A DNA stretch of 39,090 bases from Willaertia magna (taxonomy: Eukaryota; Heterolobosea; Eutetramitea; Acrasida; Naegleriidae), in NCBI GenBank assembly GCA_902984215.1, contig CADWAF010001650.1, positions 1 through 39,090 on the forward strand, read 5' to 3'. The notes under the pieces are model-generated. The model searched no databases, had not been told where the DNA came from, and was given only the letters and a program-made list of their open reading frames with translations. Both the position numbers and the translations under genes were made by a program. Shown in pieces: positions 1-7,723 of this stretch. The first letter of the stretch is position 1; the number at the start of each line of letters is the position of its first letter.

Positions 1-135
1 AAAAAGGTTAACAAGACGTTTACATGTAAGAGTTGGCATAAAACTAAAAGATTGGGTAATATTTGAAATTAATGTACAATGTTTTGTTTTTATTTACATA
101 TAGTTTTAGTGTACAGACAGTTACAAAAGTATGGG

Positions 136-330
136 CTACCATGAATTCATTTTAGATAGAAAATTTTTGAAAAAGCCACTGGAAGGTGAATTTGTAGGAC
201 TGACAGAATGATTTCTTCTGGTTTCAAATATTACTTCGTCCATTCCGAGGACCGGGCTATATTCCATACGTTTTGCGGTAATGTTTCTTGGAGCAGAAAC
301 TGTGGTTGTTGAGTGATTGTTTGAATTCAT
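136..330 (-). CDS. Small orphan protein, 64 aa
   Basis: I do not recognise this short protein. It is Ser/Asn/Thr-rich at the N-terminus, has a central acidic and hydrophobic stretch (SPVLGMDEVIFE) and ends in a basic hydrophobic tail (FFKNFLSKMNSW). There is no signal peptide or membrane segment. Support for a real gene comes from the DNA upstream: an AC-rich leader rather than coding sequence precedes the ATG, and a good TATA box (TATAAATAG) lies about 75 bp upstream on the same strand. No splice junction was needed. The alternative is a chance open frame. Small size and no recognised family keep confidence moderate. Confidence 0.45.
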   Translation of the reverse strand: MNSNNHSTTTVSAPRNITAKRMEYSPVLGMDEVIFETRRNHSVSPTNSPSSGFFKNFLSKMNSW

Positions 331-402
331 TGTGCTTAACTTAAAGTTGTTTGGTTTTAAAGTTGGTTGTTTTTTTTTGTTTTGGCTTGAATTGAGACTC
401 TG

Positions 403-411
403 CTATTTATA
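403..411 (-). promoter_or_regulatory. TATA box of the 64-aa gene
   Basis: TATAAATAG reads on the minus strand about 73-81 bp upstream of the ATG at 330. The spacing fits a TATA box with a leader of roughly 40-50 nt. Function is inferred from sequence only. Confidence 0.4.
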
Positions 412-509
412 CTTAAGATCATGAAATTCTCCAATTTTTTTAGTGATGGCCTTAGCTTTACAATGACTTGTTTGAGATTAAACCGATTTTAAAACGATTG
501 TATACAGTG

Positions 510-978
510 CTAAAAATTGATTAACGTTAGCAAGTCATTTAAAACGCTTTGTAGAGTTGTTACAATTGGGCTGTTTGTTTTGCTCCTTTCTATAAGAACT
601 AAGGCAAAACAGTTTGTATAAATTTGTACTATTACCACAGTTTGCCTTTGATTTAAGGTTGTTGCAACTACAGAATTATATGTTGGTCTTTGGACAATAA
701 TAAATTTCTTGTTGTTGTACTTAATGCTATTTAGTTTTTCGCCGTAAGTGTTGTTATTGTATTGCGCCTCATCAAAAAGAGTACCGGATAGACTGGGAAC
801 AATGCTGGGGCATTCTTCAGGGCTGTTTTCTTGGGCGCAGTAAACTAAAATATCGGAACCTTTGTAAATAACAAAATCCTTAACTATTCCTTTCATTACG
901 TACTTCTCTTTTATTGTTATTGGCCTTAAACTAAAAGAAATACAACTTACCCTTCATCACCTCTACGAATGAATTCAT
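510..978 (-). CDS. Profilin-like protein, two exons, about 141 aa
   Basis: The open frame 510-896 gives 128 aa ending in a profilin-like second half: a conserved Lys/Phe strand (KKFIIVQ), a strand after a Thr/Asn-rich loop (TVVIVQIY), a hydrophobic strand, then a C-terminal helix (LQSVLNDLL). Profilins are small actin-monomer and poly-proline binding proteins of the cytosol, usually 125-140 aa. A first exon is visible upstream: 951-978 encodes MNSFVEVMK plus one base, a GTAAGT donor starts at 950 and an AAAAG acceptor ends at 908. Joining exon 2 (510-907) keeps frame and adds a profilin-like N-terminal helix. The intron is 43 nt. The stop is TAG, rare here. The start lies 84 bp from that of bystin on the other strand. 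A longin or roadblock-type protein of similar fold is the alternative. Confidence 0.5.
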
Positions 979-1062
979 CTTTTTGTATCTTCACCGTTAA
1001 TGTTGAAATTTTTTTAAAAGTGTTGAATTGAAAAAAAAGATTTTTATTCCTCGCTATTCACA

Positions 1063-2490
1063 ATGCCAAAAATTACTAAAAATCGTTTAAAGTCTAGAGT
1101 TGCTCAACAAACACCTTTATTAAAGGAATATTTAGATAAAGAACAAATAGAAGAGGAATTTGGAGTTAATAATAATGAACAACAATCAAATAAACCAAAA
1201 ATTGGTAACAAAGCATTAGAAATGATGATAAGAAAGAAAAAGAAAACTAAAAAAGATTCCGATGATGAGAAAGAAGATGATAATAGTACAATTGATTTAA
1301 AAATGTATAAGAAAATTGAAGAAGCTCAAAGAAATTTAACAACGGAAGATGATTTAGAATCCACACATTTACAAATGCCAAATCAATTATCAAGCGATAA
1401 CAATAATGAAGATAAATTAGTAGAAATTGAATTAAATGAAGAAGAACAACAAGCTTTAAATTTCTTTTTAAATGAAGATGAAAATCGACAAAATATTAAT
1501 ATTTCAAATGTAATTGCTAAAAATATTCAAGAAAAAGCAAAAGAAGCAAATTTACAGTTTAATGAAGAAGATTTAGAACGTAAATTAAATAATAAAGTTG
1601 TAACTGCATATAGAGCTGTAGGAAAAGTATTATCAACATATAGAAGTGGTAAATTCCCTAAAATATTTGCAGTTATTCCACAATTAGAGAATTGGGAAGA
1701 AATAATTTATTTAACACATCCAGATCAATGGACAACACAAGCCTTGTATAAAGCAGTTGGTATTTTTGCATCACAAAGTAATGAACAAGTTACTCAAAGA
1801 TTTTATAATATGATTTTATTACCTAGAATAAGAAATAATATTTTAGAAGAGAATAGTAGAAAGAAAACTCAAGTAAGAGGTTATAAAAGAACTACTAAAC
1901 AACATTTAGTTTTAAATCATCATTTATATCAAGCTATGTTTAAAGCTATCTATAGACCTGCTCCTTTCTTTAAAGGTATTATTCTTCCTTTATGTGAAGA
2001 AAATGATTTTTCTTTTAAAGAGGCTTATATTATGGGAGGTCTTTTAAAAAAGATTTCTATACCTATTTTACATTCAGCTGCTGCTTTAATGAGAATTTTA
2101 CAATTAGATTTTTCAAGTCCTAGATGTATGATTATAAAATCTTTAATTGACAAGAGATATGCCTTACCAACACAAGTTATTCAAGCTGTTGTTAAACATT
2201 TTACACATTTTATGAGTGTAAATTTAACACAAGAGTTACCTTCTATTTGGTTCCAAACTTTACTAGATTTTGTTGAATATTACAATTTTCAATTATCACA
2301 TGGACAGAGAAAACATCTTAAAGAATTAGTTAAAGTACATAAACATTACTCCATGTCACCACAAATAAGAAAGATTTTGAATGCCAAACCTCAATCAATA
2401 CCACAGCACAAGTCAAAATATGAAAAGCCTTCAGGTGAAGCACAACAGCAAGACGAAGATGATGACGATACCGAGATGGCGCAAGAATAA
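1063..2490 (+). CDS. BYSL: Bystin / Enp1, 40S ribosome assembly factor
   Basis: Bystin (yeast Enp1) binds pre-40S particles in the nucleolus and is needed for 18S rRNA processing and export of the small subunit. This 475-aa intronless protein has the family layout: a charged, low-complexity N-terminal third, then a conserved helical-repeat domain from about residue 175 to 440 carrying hallmark stretches such as FPKIFAVIPQLENWEEI, HPDQWTTQALY, LLPRIRNNI and the region around FFKGIILPLC. The C-terminus is acidic. Length matches the family (about 440-480 aa). The ATG is the first in frame and follows an A-rich leader. The TAA stop is embedded in AATAAA. It is divergent from the profilin-like gene across 84 bp. 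Confidence 0.95.
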   Translation: MPKITKNRLKSRVAQQTPLLKEYLDKEQIEEEFGVNNNEQQSNKPKIGNKALEMMIRKKKKTKKDSDDEKEDDNSTIDLKMYKKIEEAQRNLTTEDDLESTHLQMPNQLSSDNNNEDKLVEIELNEEEQQALNFFLNEDENRQNINISNVIAKNIQEKAKEANLQFNEEDLERKLNNKVVTAYRAVGKVLSTYRSGKFPKIFAVIPQLENWEEIIYLTHPDQWTTQALYKAVGIFASQSNEQVTQRFYNMILLPRIRNNILEENSRKKTQVRGYKRTTKQHLVLNHHLYQAMFKAIYRPAPFFKGIILPLCEENDFSFKEAYIMGGLLKKISIPILHSAAALMRILQLDFSSPRCMIIKSLIDKRYALPTQVIQAVVKHFTHFMSVNLTQELPSIWFQTLLDFVEYYNFQLSHGQRKHLKELVKVHKHYSMSPQIRKILNAKPQSIPQHKSKYEKPSGEAQQQDEDDDDTEMAQE

Positions 2491-2491
2491 A
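2486..2491 (+). terminator. AATAAA poly(A) signal overlapping the bystin stop
   Basis: AATAAA contains the TAA stop codon (2488-2490) of bystin. Poly(A) function is inferred from the motif. Confidence 0.4.
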
Positions 2492-2511
2492 AAAATTGAG
2501 GCTCCCTCAAC

Positions 2512-2519
2512 TATAAATA
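2512..2519 (+). promoter_or_regulatory. TATA-like box upstream of the RWP-RK gene
   Basis: TATAAATA occurs only 21 bp after the bystin stop codon and about 200 bp before the RWP-RK start codon. If used, it gives a leader of roughly 170 nt that includes the two dyads at 2651-2688. A GTGAGT at 2635 followed by an AG just before the ATG could mark an intron in the 5' leader. Confidence 0.35.
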
Positions 2520-2650
2520 CATTACTCACCGCTACTTTTTTGCATTTCTTTCTATTTTCCTCCTAAATCCCTGAGCTGTTATTCCTTTTCTTCATTTCAA
2601 CACAGAGCTGTGGTTGTGGATTTATTGGAGTGCGGTGAGTTTAAATTGGA

Positions 2651-2688
2651 CGCAAAACGCATTTGCGACACTATCGCCAATATTGGCG
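2651..2688. promoter_or_regulatory. Two adjacent perfect dyads before the RWP-RK gene
   Basis: Positions 2651-2667 hold CGCAAA, five bases, then TTTGCG. Positions 2675-2688 are the perfect 14-bp palindrome CGCCAATATTGGCG, which includes CCAAT on both strands. They are seven bases apart in an unusually GC-rich patch of AT-rich DNA, 34-71 bp upstream of the ATG. They could be binding sites for a dimeric regulator, possibly the RWP-RK protein itself, or hairpins in the mRNA leader. The dyads are seen; the function is inference. Confidence 0.45.
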
Positions 2689-2721
2689 TCGGTCCGTGAG
2701 AACGTTTTAATGGGATGAGCC

Positions 2722-3348
2722 ATGCAGCACATTGAAGTCAAAACAAAAAGAAAAGAAAGCAAATATCAAAAGCAAACAAGAATGTCACCAAATAGTTATT
2801 TGACTACTTCAACAGTACTAATTAATCAACAAACATGTTCTCCTATTCCAACAATTCAAAACACCCATGCGAGAGGTATTTCATTGACCGCTTCTTCGCC
2901 CAGTTGTTCAGACAATTCATCCAACAATAGTGGTAGTACATTAATGAAACAAAGTAAACCAAAGAGGGAGAAATTGAGTGGCGGTGTTGAAAAGAAGAAA
3001 AGAAAGAAGGCAAAGAATAGAATTGAAATACCTGTCCACGATTTAATAAGAGTAATGAACCTTCCACAAACAGAGGCAGCAACTAAATTACATGTTTCTT
3101 TATCAACATTAAAAAGAAGATTTTATGAATTGGGAATGGGAAGATGGCCTGCTAATTTATTAACGCATTCTGGGAATAATAATAATTCACATAGTTCGTC
3201 ACCTATAATACATGAACCTTGCACTGACAAACGTTCTTTAAACTTTTTACTAAACGAAAAAGAGGAAGATAGCAATTACATAGATGTAGTTTCTTTAATG
3301 ATTTTAAATTTAAGTTTTAAACAACACATAACGCAAGAGAAAATATAA
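2722..3348 (+). CDS. RWP-RK domain protein, putative transcription factor, 208 aa
   Basis: RWP-RK proteins are DNA-binding regulators known from plants (NIN/NLP, RKD) and also from amoebae and slime moulds. Residues about 99-148 match the domain: a hydrophobic helix (HDLIRVMNLP), the helix-turn-helix core with AATKLHVSLSTLKRRF, then LGMGRWP. The signature is degenerate: RWP is kept at 141-143 but is followed by Ala-Asn-Leu-Leu rather than the Tyr-Arg-Lys that gives the family its name. A Lys/Arg-rich stretch at 78-100 is probably a nuclear localisation signal. The rest is Ser/Asn-rich and disordered, with no PB1 or GAF-like domain. An in-frame TGA just upstream fixes the ATG. Target genes are unknown. 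Confidence 0.8.
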   Translation: MQHIEVKTKRKESKYQKQTRMSPNSYLTTSTVLINQQTCSPIPTIQNTHARGISLTASSPSCSDNSSNNSGSTLMKQSKPKREKLSGGVEKKKRKKAKNRIEIPVHDLIRVMNLPQTEAATKLHVSLSTLKRRFYELGMGRWPANLLTHSGNNNNSHSSSPIIHEPCTDKRSLNFLLNEKEEDSNYIDVVSLMILNLSFKQHITQEKI

Positions 3349-3561
3349 AGCACTAAAGTACAAACAATTTTGAATCCGTGTAAAATGTAAATAATAAAGG
3401 TGTATTTTATCTATACGGTGCGTTGTTTCAATTCAAATGGAGTCAACTGTTCCAAATTAAAAAATAGCACCTTTCATTTTTTATTTGGGAATGTGAGCTC
3501 TGGAATAGTACTTGCGCATTTACAATTTTTTTAATTTACAAGTTTTTTATTTCACTTTATC

Positions 3562-5394
3562 TCACCCTTCAAGTAAAGTTTCAGCTTCCAATGCCACCAT
3601 TTTAATTTTACCTTTGCTATCCTTATTTCCCTTCGTTAAAAAGTCATACAAAATATTGGAGGTGCCATGTTTGCCTTTCTTCACTTGGTTGAAAAATAAT
3701 TTTAATTTGTCTACACTCCATTTCTTTTTCTCTAGTAATCTATCCAATAATAATTGCTCTAATTTAGATTGTTGAAGATGTTCTATTTGTAAAAGTGAAT
3801 ACTTGAACATTGGTTTACTTCTTCTCCATGGGTTTGGACTCTTTAAACATCTTAATTTTGACAATTCATCGTCATCTATCCAATACCCTTTTTTCAAACT
3901 AGTTTTAGATATTAATTGATATTTATCTGATTCTCTACATTTTTCACATAAAACATTATCTATTGAAAAACAATAATAAAAAGGATCATGCTCTAACAAA
4001 ATACTTCCTCTACTTTCCATTAAAGATTTAAAGTTAATATTATTATTATTAGTACTAGTGCTTGTGCTACTTGAACTTTTCTTTGTTTTCCTAGTTTTAA
4101 CTTCATCTAATATTTGTAATCCTCCTCTAATATATTTTCCACATTCTACACAACAATTTCCATATAATAATTTATACATTAATTTAAAATCATTTTCTAA
4201 TAAAGGAAAACATTTTGTTTGAATTTCCTTAGCTTTTGGTGTTAAATCCCTTTCACAAAGCATTTTCCATAATAAATTATTATCAGTTCCAATATAATAA
4301 TGAAAAGCCTTACAAACTGACTCAATCTTTAATAAACAATCAAAAGGAAGATAACTTAAGATTTCTGACCAAATTTCATCAGCTAAGGAAAGAAGGTAAG
4401 GAGAAGAGTTAGTATTGTTCATCGTTGTATTTGCAGTTGGTTGTAGGAAATCATTTGAATGGAATAGTTCAACTTCCTTGACAGGAGATCCTTTAGTTCT
4501 TCTTTTTCTTTTTGGAGTAATTTCTTCTTCTTCTTTCTCCTCTTCCTCTTCTTCTTCACTATCACCATAATTGGCTATTAATAATTCTTCATCTTCATCA
4601 TCAAATACCTTTCTTTTCTTCTTTTTCTTTTTAGTGGGAGTACTACTTTTCTTTCCTTCTTCTTTCTCATCATCTTTAAAATACTTTGAATCAAAATCTC
4701 TCTTCTTTTTAGTCAAGGTTCTATACTTTGTTTGCCAACTACAAATGTTAGAATAAATATCCATTAATTCATCATCATCTAATTCTAAAGAATCAATTTC
4801 AGGAGAAAACATTACTTGATAAGGACGATGTATTGTAGGATGATAACAATTCATATGTAAATATTGTATTTCCCTTAAATAAGATGGTTTGTAACATCTA
4901 TTCTTATGAGGATGATAAGGAATTATATCTTCTAAGCCTAAATAGCAGGGTGGATTGATTGCAATACATAATTGACCACAACGTAAGGGATTTTTACATT
5001 GAATACAGATTTTATCGGAAAGTTCTATATTTTCTTCTTCCTCATTATTATTTTTAGTTTCTTCTTCGCTGTCATCTGTTTTATTCTTTTTCTTTTTTGG
5101 AGATTTCTTCTTCTTCTTTTTCTTTTCATAATCGCTTTCATCTTCATCATCAATGTTGTAGATAAACTTTACGTAATTTGTTTCATCTTGTTCTTCGTTA
5201 TCATCTTGTTCTTTAACTTGTTTTTTCTTTCTTTGTGATCTTGTTCTTACTCCACCATAATCATCATCACTATTTTCTTCTTTCTTCTTCTTTTTCTTAT
5301 TTTCTTTCTTTTTTGGCTTACTTTCTTTCATTACTGCATCTTGATTTTCATCATCTTCTAGTTTATTCTTCTGTCCTAAAATCTCTAACCACAT
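3562..5394 (-). CDS. F-box protein with PARP-finger-like and Cys4 zinc sites, 610 aa
   Basis: The protein starts with a long Lys/Glu/Asp-rich disordered region. A zinc-binding cluster follows, with C130-x2-C133 paired with H180-x2-C183 after the hydrophobic pair YL. This resembles PARP-type DNA-nick-sensing zinc fingers but has a longer spacer. A second acidic and basic linker with nuclear-localisation-like KRKRR is followed by an F-box at about residues 334-375 (LADEIWSEILSYLPFDCLLKIESVCKAF, shown here as two joined conserved halves). After that come CVEC at 415-418 and CEKC at 483-486, a likely treble-clef zinc site. F-box proteins are substrate receptors of SCF ubiquitin ligases via Skp1. 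The combination suggests nuclear, DNA- or protein-directed ubiquitination, which is inference. The F-box is solid; zinc-site types are tentative. Confidence 0.65.
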   Translation of the reverse strand: MWLEILGQKNKLEDDENQDAVMKESKPKKKENKKKKKKEENSDDDYGGVRTRSQRKKKQVKEQDDNEEQDETNYVKFIYNIDDEDESDYEKKKKKKKSPKKKKNKTDDSEEETKNNNEEEENIELSDKICIQCKNPLRCGQLCIAINPPCYLGLEDIIPYHPHKNRCYKPSYLREIQYLHMNCYHPTIHRPYQVMFSPEIDSLELDDDELMDIYSNICSWQTKYRTLTKKKRDFDSKYFKDDEKEEGKKSSTPTKKKKKKRKVFDDEDEELLIANYGDSEEEEEEEKEEEEITPKRKRRTKGSPVKEVELFHSNDFLQPTANTTMNNTNSSPYLLSLADEIWSEILSYLPFDCLLKIESVCKAFHYYIGTDNNLLWKMLCERDLTPKAKEIQTKCFPLLENDFKLMYKLLYGNCCVECGKYIRGGLQILDEVKTRKTKKSSSSTSTSTNNNNINFKSLMESRGSILLEHDPFYYCFSIDNVLCEKCRESDKYQLISKTSLKKGYWIDDDELSKLRCLKSPNPWRRSKPMFKYSLLQIEHLQQSKLEQLLLDRLLEKKKWSVDKLKLFFNQVKKGKHGTSNILYDFLTKGNKDSKGKIKMVALEAETLLEG

Positions 5395-5604
5395 CTTTTA
5401 TTTTCAATTTTTTCAATTTGTGTAAAGTGTATATTATTGGCCATGACCACAACACTAAAAGTAGTTACTATTCTCATTCAATTTATTGTTGAAGTTCTAC
5501 TACTGACAAGAACCAATATTGATTGATTATTTGATAAAACTTCAATAATTAAAATCTTTTTGTTAAATGGATATCTATTTACAATAATTGTGATAGGTTT
5601 CCTT

Positions 5605-6783
5605 TCATTGCAAAATTTTATTCATTTGTAAATAAAATTGATTTTGTAAAGTGTGGAATTGCCAATTTCTTTTAGTTGTGATAATTTCCCTAAAAATATA
5701 TTTCACCATTGTAATTCTCCAAATACAATTCAAAAAAGGTTTCATATAATAAAATAATAAACCAAAATTACTCTCTTTCCTTTCTAAATCAAATAAAATT
5801 TTTTTACATTGTAAATTTATTTTCTTTTTTGTAATTTCATAAACATTCATTAAATCATCATTATTCACTAACAACAATCTTTCCTTATTAATCATTTCAA
5901 TTATATTGTAAATAATTTCCTCTAAAGTTTGAAAGAATATTAACCTTTTACTTTTTAACTTTCTCTTTTCTTTTGATTTAAAAGTTGGTAGAATAACATT
6001 CTTCATATAGTGGCAATAAGCTAATATTTTTCTACAATAATCATTTTCTACGGTATTGTATTCTTTTATGTTAATGGTTAAATAGTTATTGAAAAAGTTA
6101 TCAACGTGTTTAAATATTTTATTTTTATGTTTTGTTAATTTATATAATATTTTAATTTTCATATTTGGTGAATGATTATAACATATTTTCTTTAAAATAG
6201 TTAAAAACTCTTTAGGTAATAAATCTATAGTATCCCATCTTGTTAAAAGTAACATTTTCTTGTTGATCTTATTTGATAATTTATCATCTTCTATTGGGGT
6301 GTGTTTATTAGTGAAAATTGTGATAATTTGTTGGTTATTGTAAACTTTTTTGTTTGTAAAATATTCATTTAGGTGAACGATACAAAATTCAAGTTTTTTT
6401 AAAAATAAATAATAATATTCGTTTGGTATTAATTTACAATAATTTTTGATTTTAAAAATTGATTCCTTTAAAATATTTGACAATTGTAAATAATTTATAT
6501 AAAATAATTTCTTTTGAAATAAATTTTTCTTTCGTTCCTTTAAATGATTTAAAATATGTAAAATTAACCATCTCTTTTTAAATTCATTTTCATTTAAATA
6601 AATAAGAGAATTATTTACTATATTATTGTTTATTAAGTTTAATTGGTTTTTGTTGTTTTTAATCATTTTCACATATTGGTGTAATTCTAAAAAATCAAAA
6701 AGGTATTTCTTTTTCTTTTGGTTTTTAAGATAATTATAAATTATTTTCAACAAATACTTATTAACAAAATGTTGTTTTTTCAT
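5605..6783 (-). CDS. Lys/Asn/Ile-rich orphan protein, 392 aa
   Basis: I do not recognise this intronless protein. It is dominated by Lys, Asn, Ile, Leu, Tyr and Phe with few Gly, Ala, Pro or Asp, and is predicted mainly helical from runs such as LLKIIYNYLKN and LILHILNHLKER. No signal peptide, clear membrane span, zinc site or catalytic motif is visible. Codons are more AT-biased than those of the conserved neighbours, which fits a fast-evolving lineage-specific gene. An uninterrupted frame of 1.2 kb in such AT-rich DNA is unlikely by chance and supports a real gene. It is oriented like the F-box gene downstream and is divergent from the eIF1A-domain gene. Confidence 0.6.
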   Translation of the reverse strand: MKKQHFVNKYLLKIIYNYLKNQKKKKYLFDFLELHQYVKMIKNNKNQLNLINNNIVNNSLIYLNENEFKKRWLILHILNHLKERKKNLFQKKLFYINYLQLSNILKESIFKIKNYCKLIPNEYYYLFLKKLEFCIVHLNEYFTNKKVYNNQQIITIFTNKHTPIEDDKLSNKINKKMLLLTRWDTIDLLPKEFLTILKKICYNHSPNMKIKILYKLTKHKNKIFKHVDNFFNNYLTINIKEYNTVENDYCRKILAYCHYMKNVILPTFKSKEKRKLKSKRLIFFQTLEEIIYNIIEMINKERLLLVNNDDLMNVYEITKKKINLQCKKILFDLERKESNFGLLFYYMKPFLNCIWRITMVKYIFREIITTKRNWQFHTLQNQFYLQMNKILQ

Positions 6784-7017
6784 TCTTTTCTTTCAACCCC
6801 CAATGAAATTCCGATTAATGCATTTTTTAATTTAAAAAGTTAATTTTGTTTGTTACGTTGTGCAATTACGGTCGCATCCTTCTTCTTTAATAACAACTAA
6901 ACAAAAGTTAAACTTAACATGCATGAACCTTATTATAAATAATTTAATATCGGAATTAATGATCTTCATACAAGACCTTCAATTTCTGAATAAAAGTTTG
7001 ATGGCAAAAAATGCAAA

Positions 7018-7449
7018 ATGAGTAAAAGCAGGAAAAATATTCAACATACTTTGTTCGAAGAGTTCCCAGAACCTAATGAAAACCAAAACATTGTAAGAGT
7101 AGTATCAACTCGTGGTACAAATCAAATAGAAGTAGAATATCCTATAACTAAAGAGAAAATTTTAGTTATTTTACCAACGAAATTTAATAAATTAATTTGG
7201 ATTAAAAAGGGAGATTATGTAATTATATCAACTGATAGAACCGAACAAAATAAAGGTAAAATTAAAGGTTTTGTTGACCATGTTTTACTAACTCACCATA
7301 TAAAACATTTAAAGCAACAAGGTTTATGGCCTTTTGAAGAACAAGATGCTAAGGAAGAAGAGGAAGAAATTGATGAAATGGAAGGTAATCCAAACAGAAT
7401 GAACTTTTCCGATGATGAAGAAGATGATGAGGATGAAGAAGAGGATTAA
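7018..7449 (+). CDS. EIF1AD: eIF1A-domain protein (EIF1AD type), 143 aa
   Basis: EIF1AD proteins carry an S1-like OB fold related to translation factor eIF1A; the human protein has been linked to late small-subunit maturation. Residues about 22-85 form the OB fold, with the family signatures IVRVVSTRG, an acidic EVEYP strand, VILPTKFNKLIWIKKGDYVII and a KGKIKGFV strand. It continues with a helix (HIKHLKQQGLWP) typical of EIF1AD rather than true eIF1A. The C-terminus is acidic and ends EEDDEDEEED. Length is close to the human protein. Two other ATGs at 7001 and 7011 open tiny frames that run into the main start, which is unusual. Confidence 0.85.
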   Translation: MSKSRKNIQHTLFEEFPEPNENQNIVRVVSTRGTNQIEVEYPITKEKILVILPTKFNKLIWIKKGDYVIISTDRTEQNKGKIKGFVDHVLLTHHIKHLKQQGLWPFEEQDAKEEEEEIDEMEGNPNRMNFSDDEEDDEDEEED

Positions 7450-7723
7450 AAATTTAATAAACTAATATTTTCATCCAAAACCCATAATTTAGACCAAAAT
7501 TTTTTTCTAAAAAATAATGAACATAAAGCAAGTAAAGCAGAAATAGAACTGATGAAGTGTTTTACGTATGATTTTCAGCTACTTGCATGGCATGAAAATG
7601 CTCGTGATTATATTATATAAACATTTAAGGGATCAACCAGCTGATAGTAATTCTTTTGGTTCTATGGAGCTGTTTCACACTTTTGAGAAAATTTGAATAA
7701 AATTTTTTTAAATTTTGAAAAAA

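Noticed and set aside
2381..2566. 61-codon frame overlapping the end of bystin
   Set aside because: Out of frame with a strongly conserved gene; shadow of low-complexity coding sequence.
2568..2720. Possible structured non-coding RNA in the GC-richer leader of the RWP-RK gene
   Set aside because: Dyads exist but no convincing C/D or H/ACA box set or known RNA shape could be read; kept as a regulatory site only.
4999..5492. Hydrophobic plus-strand frames inside the F-box gene
   Set aside because: Phe/Leu/Ile-rich translations arise from reading Lys/Glu-rich codons on the opposite strand; not membrane proteins.
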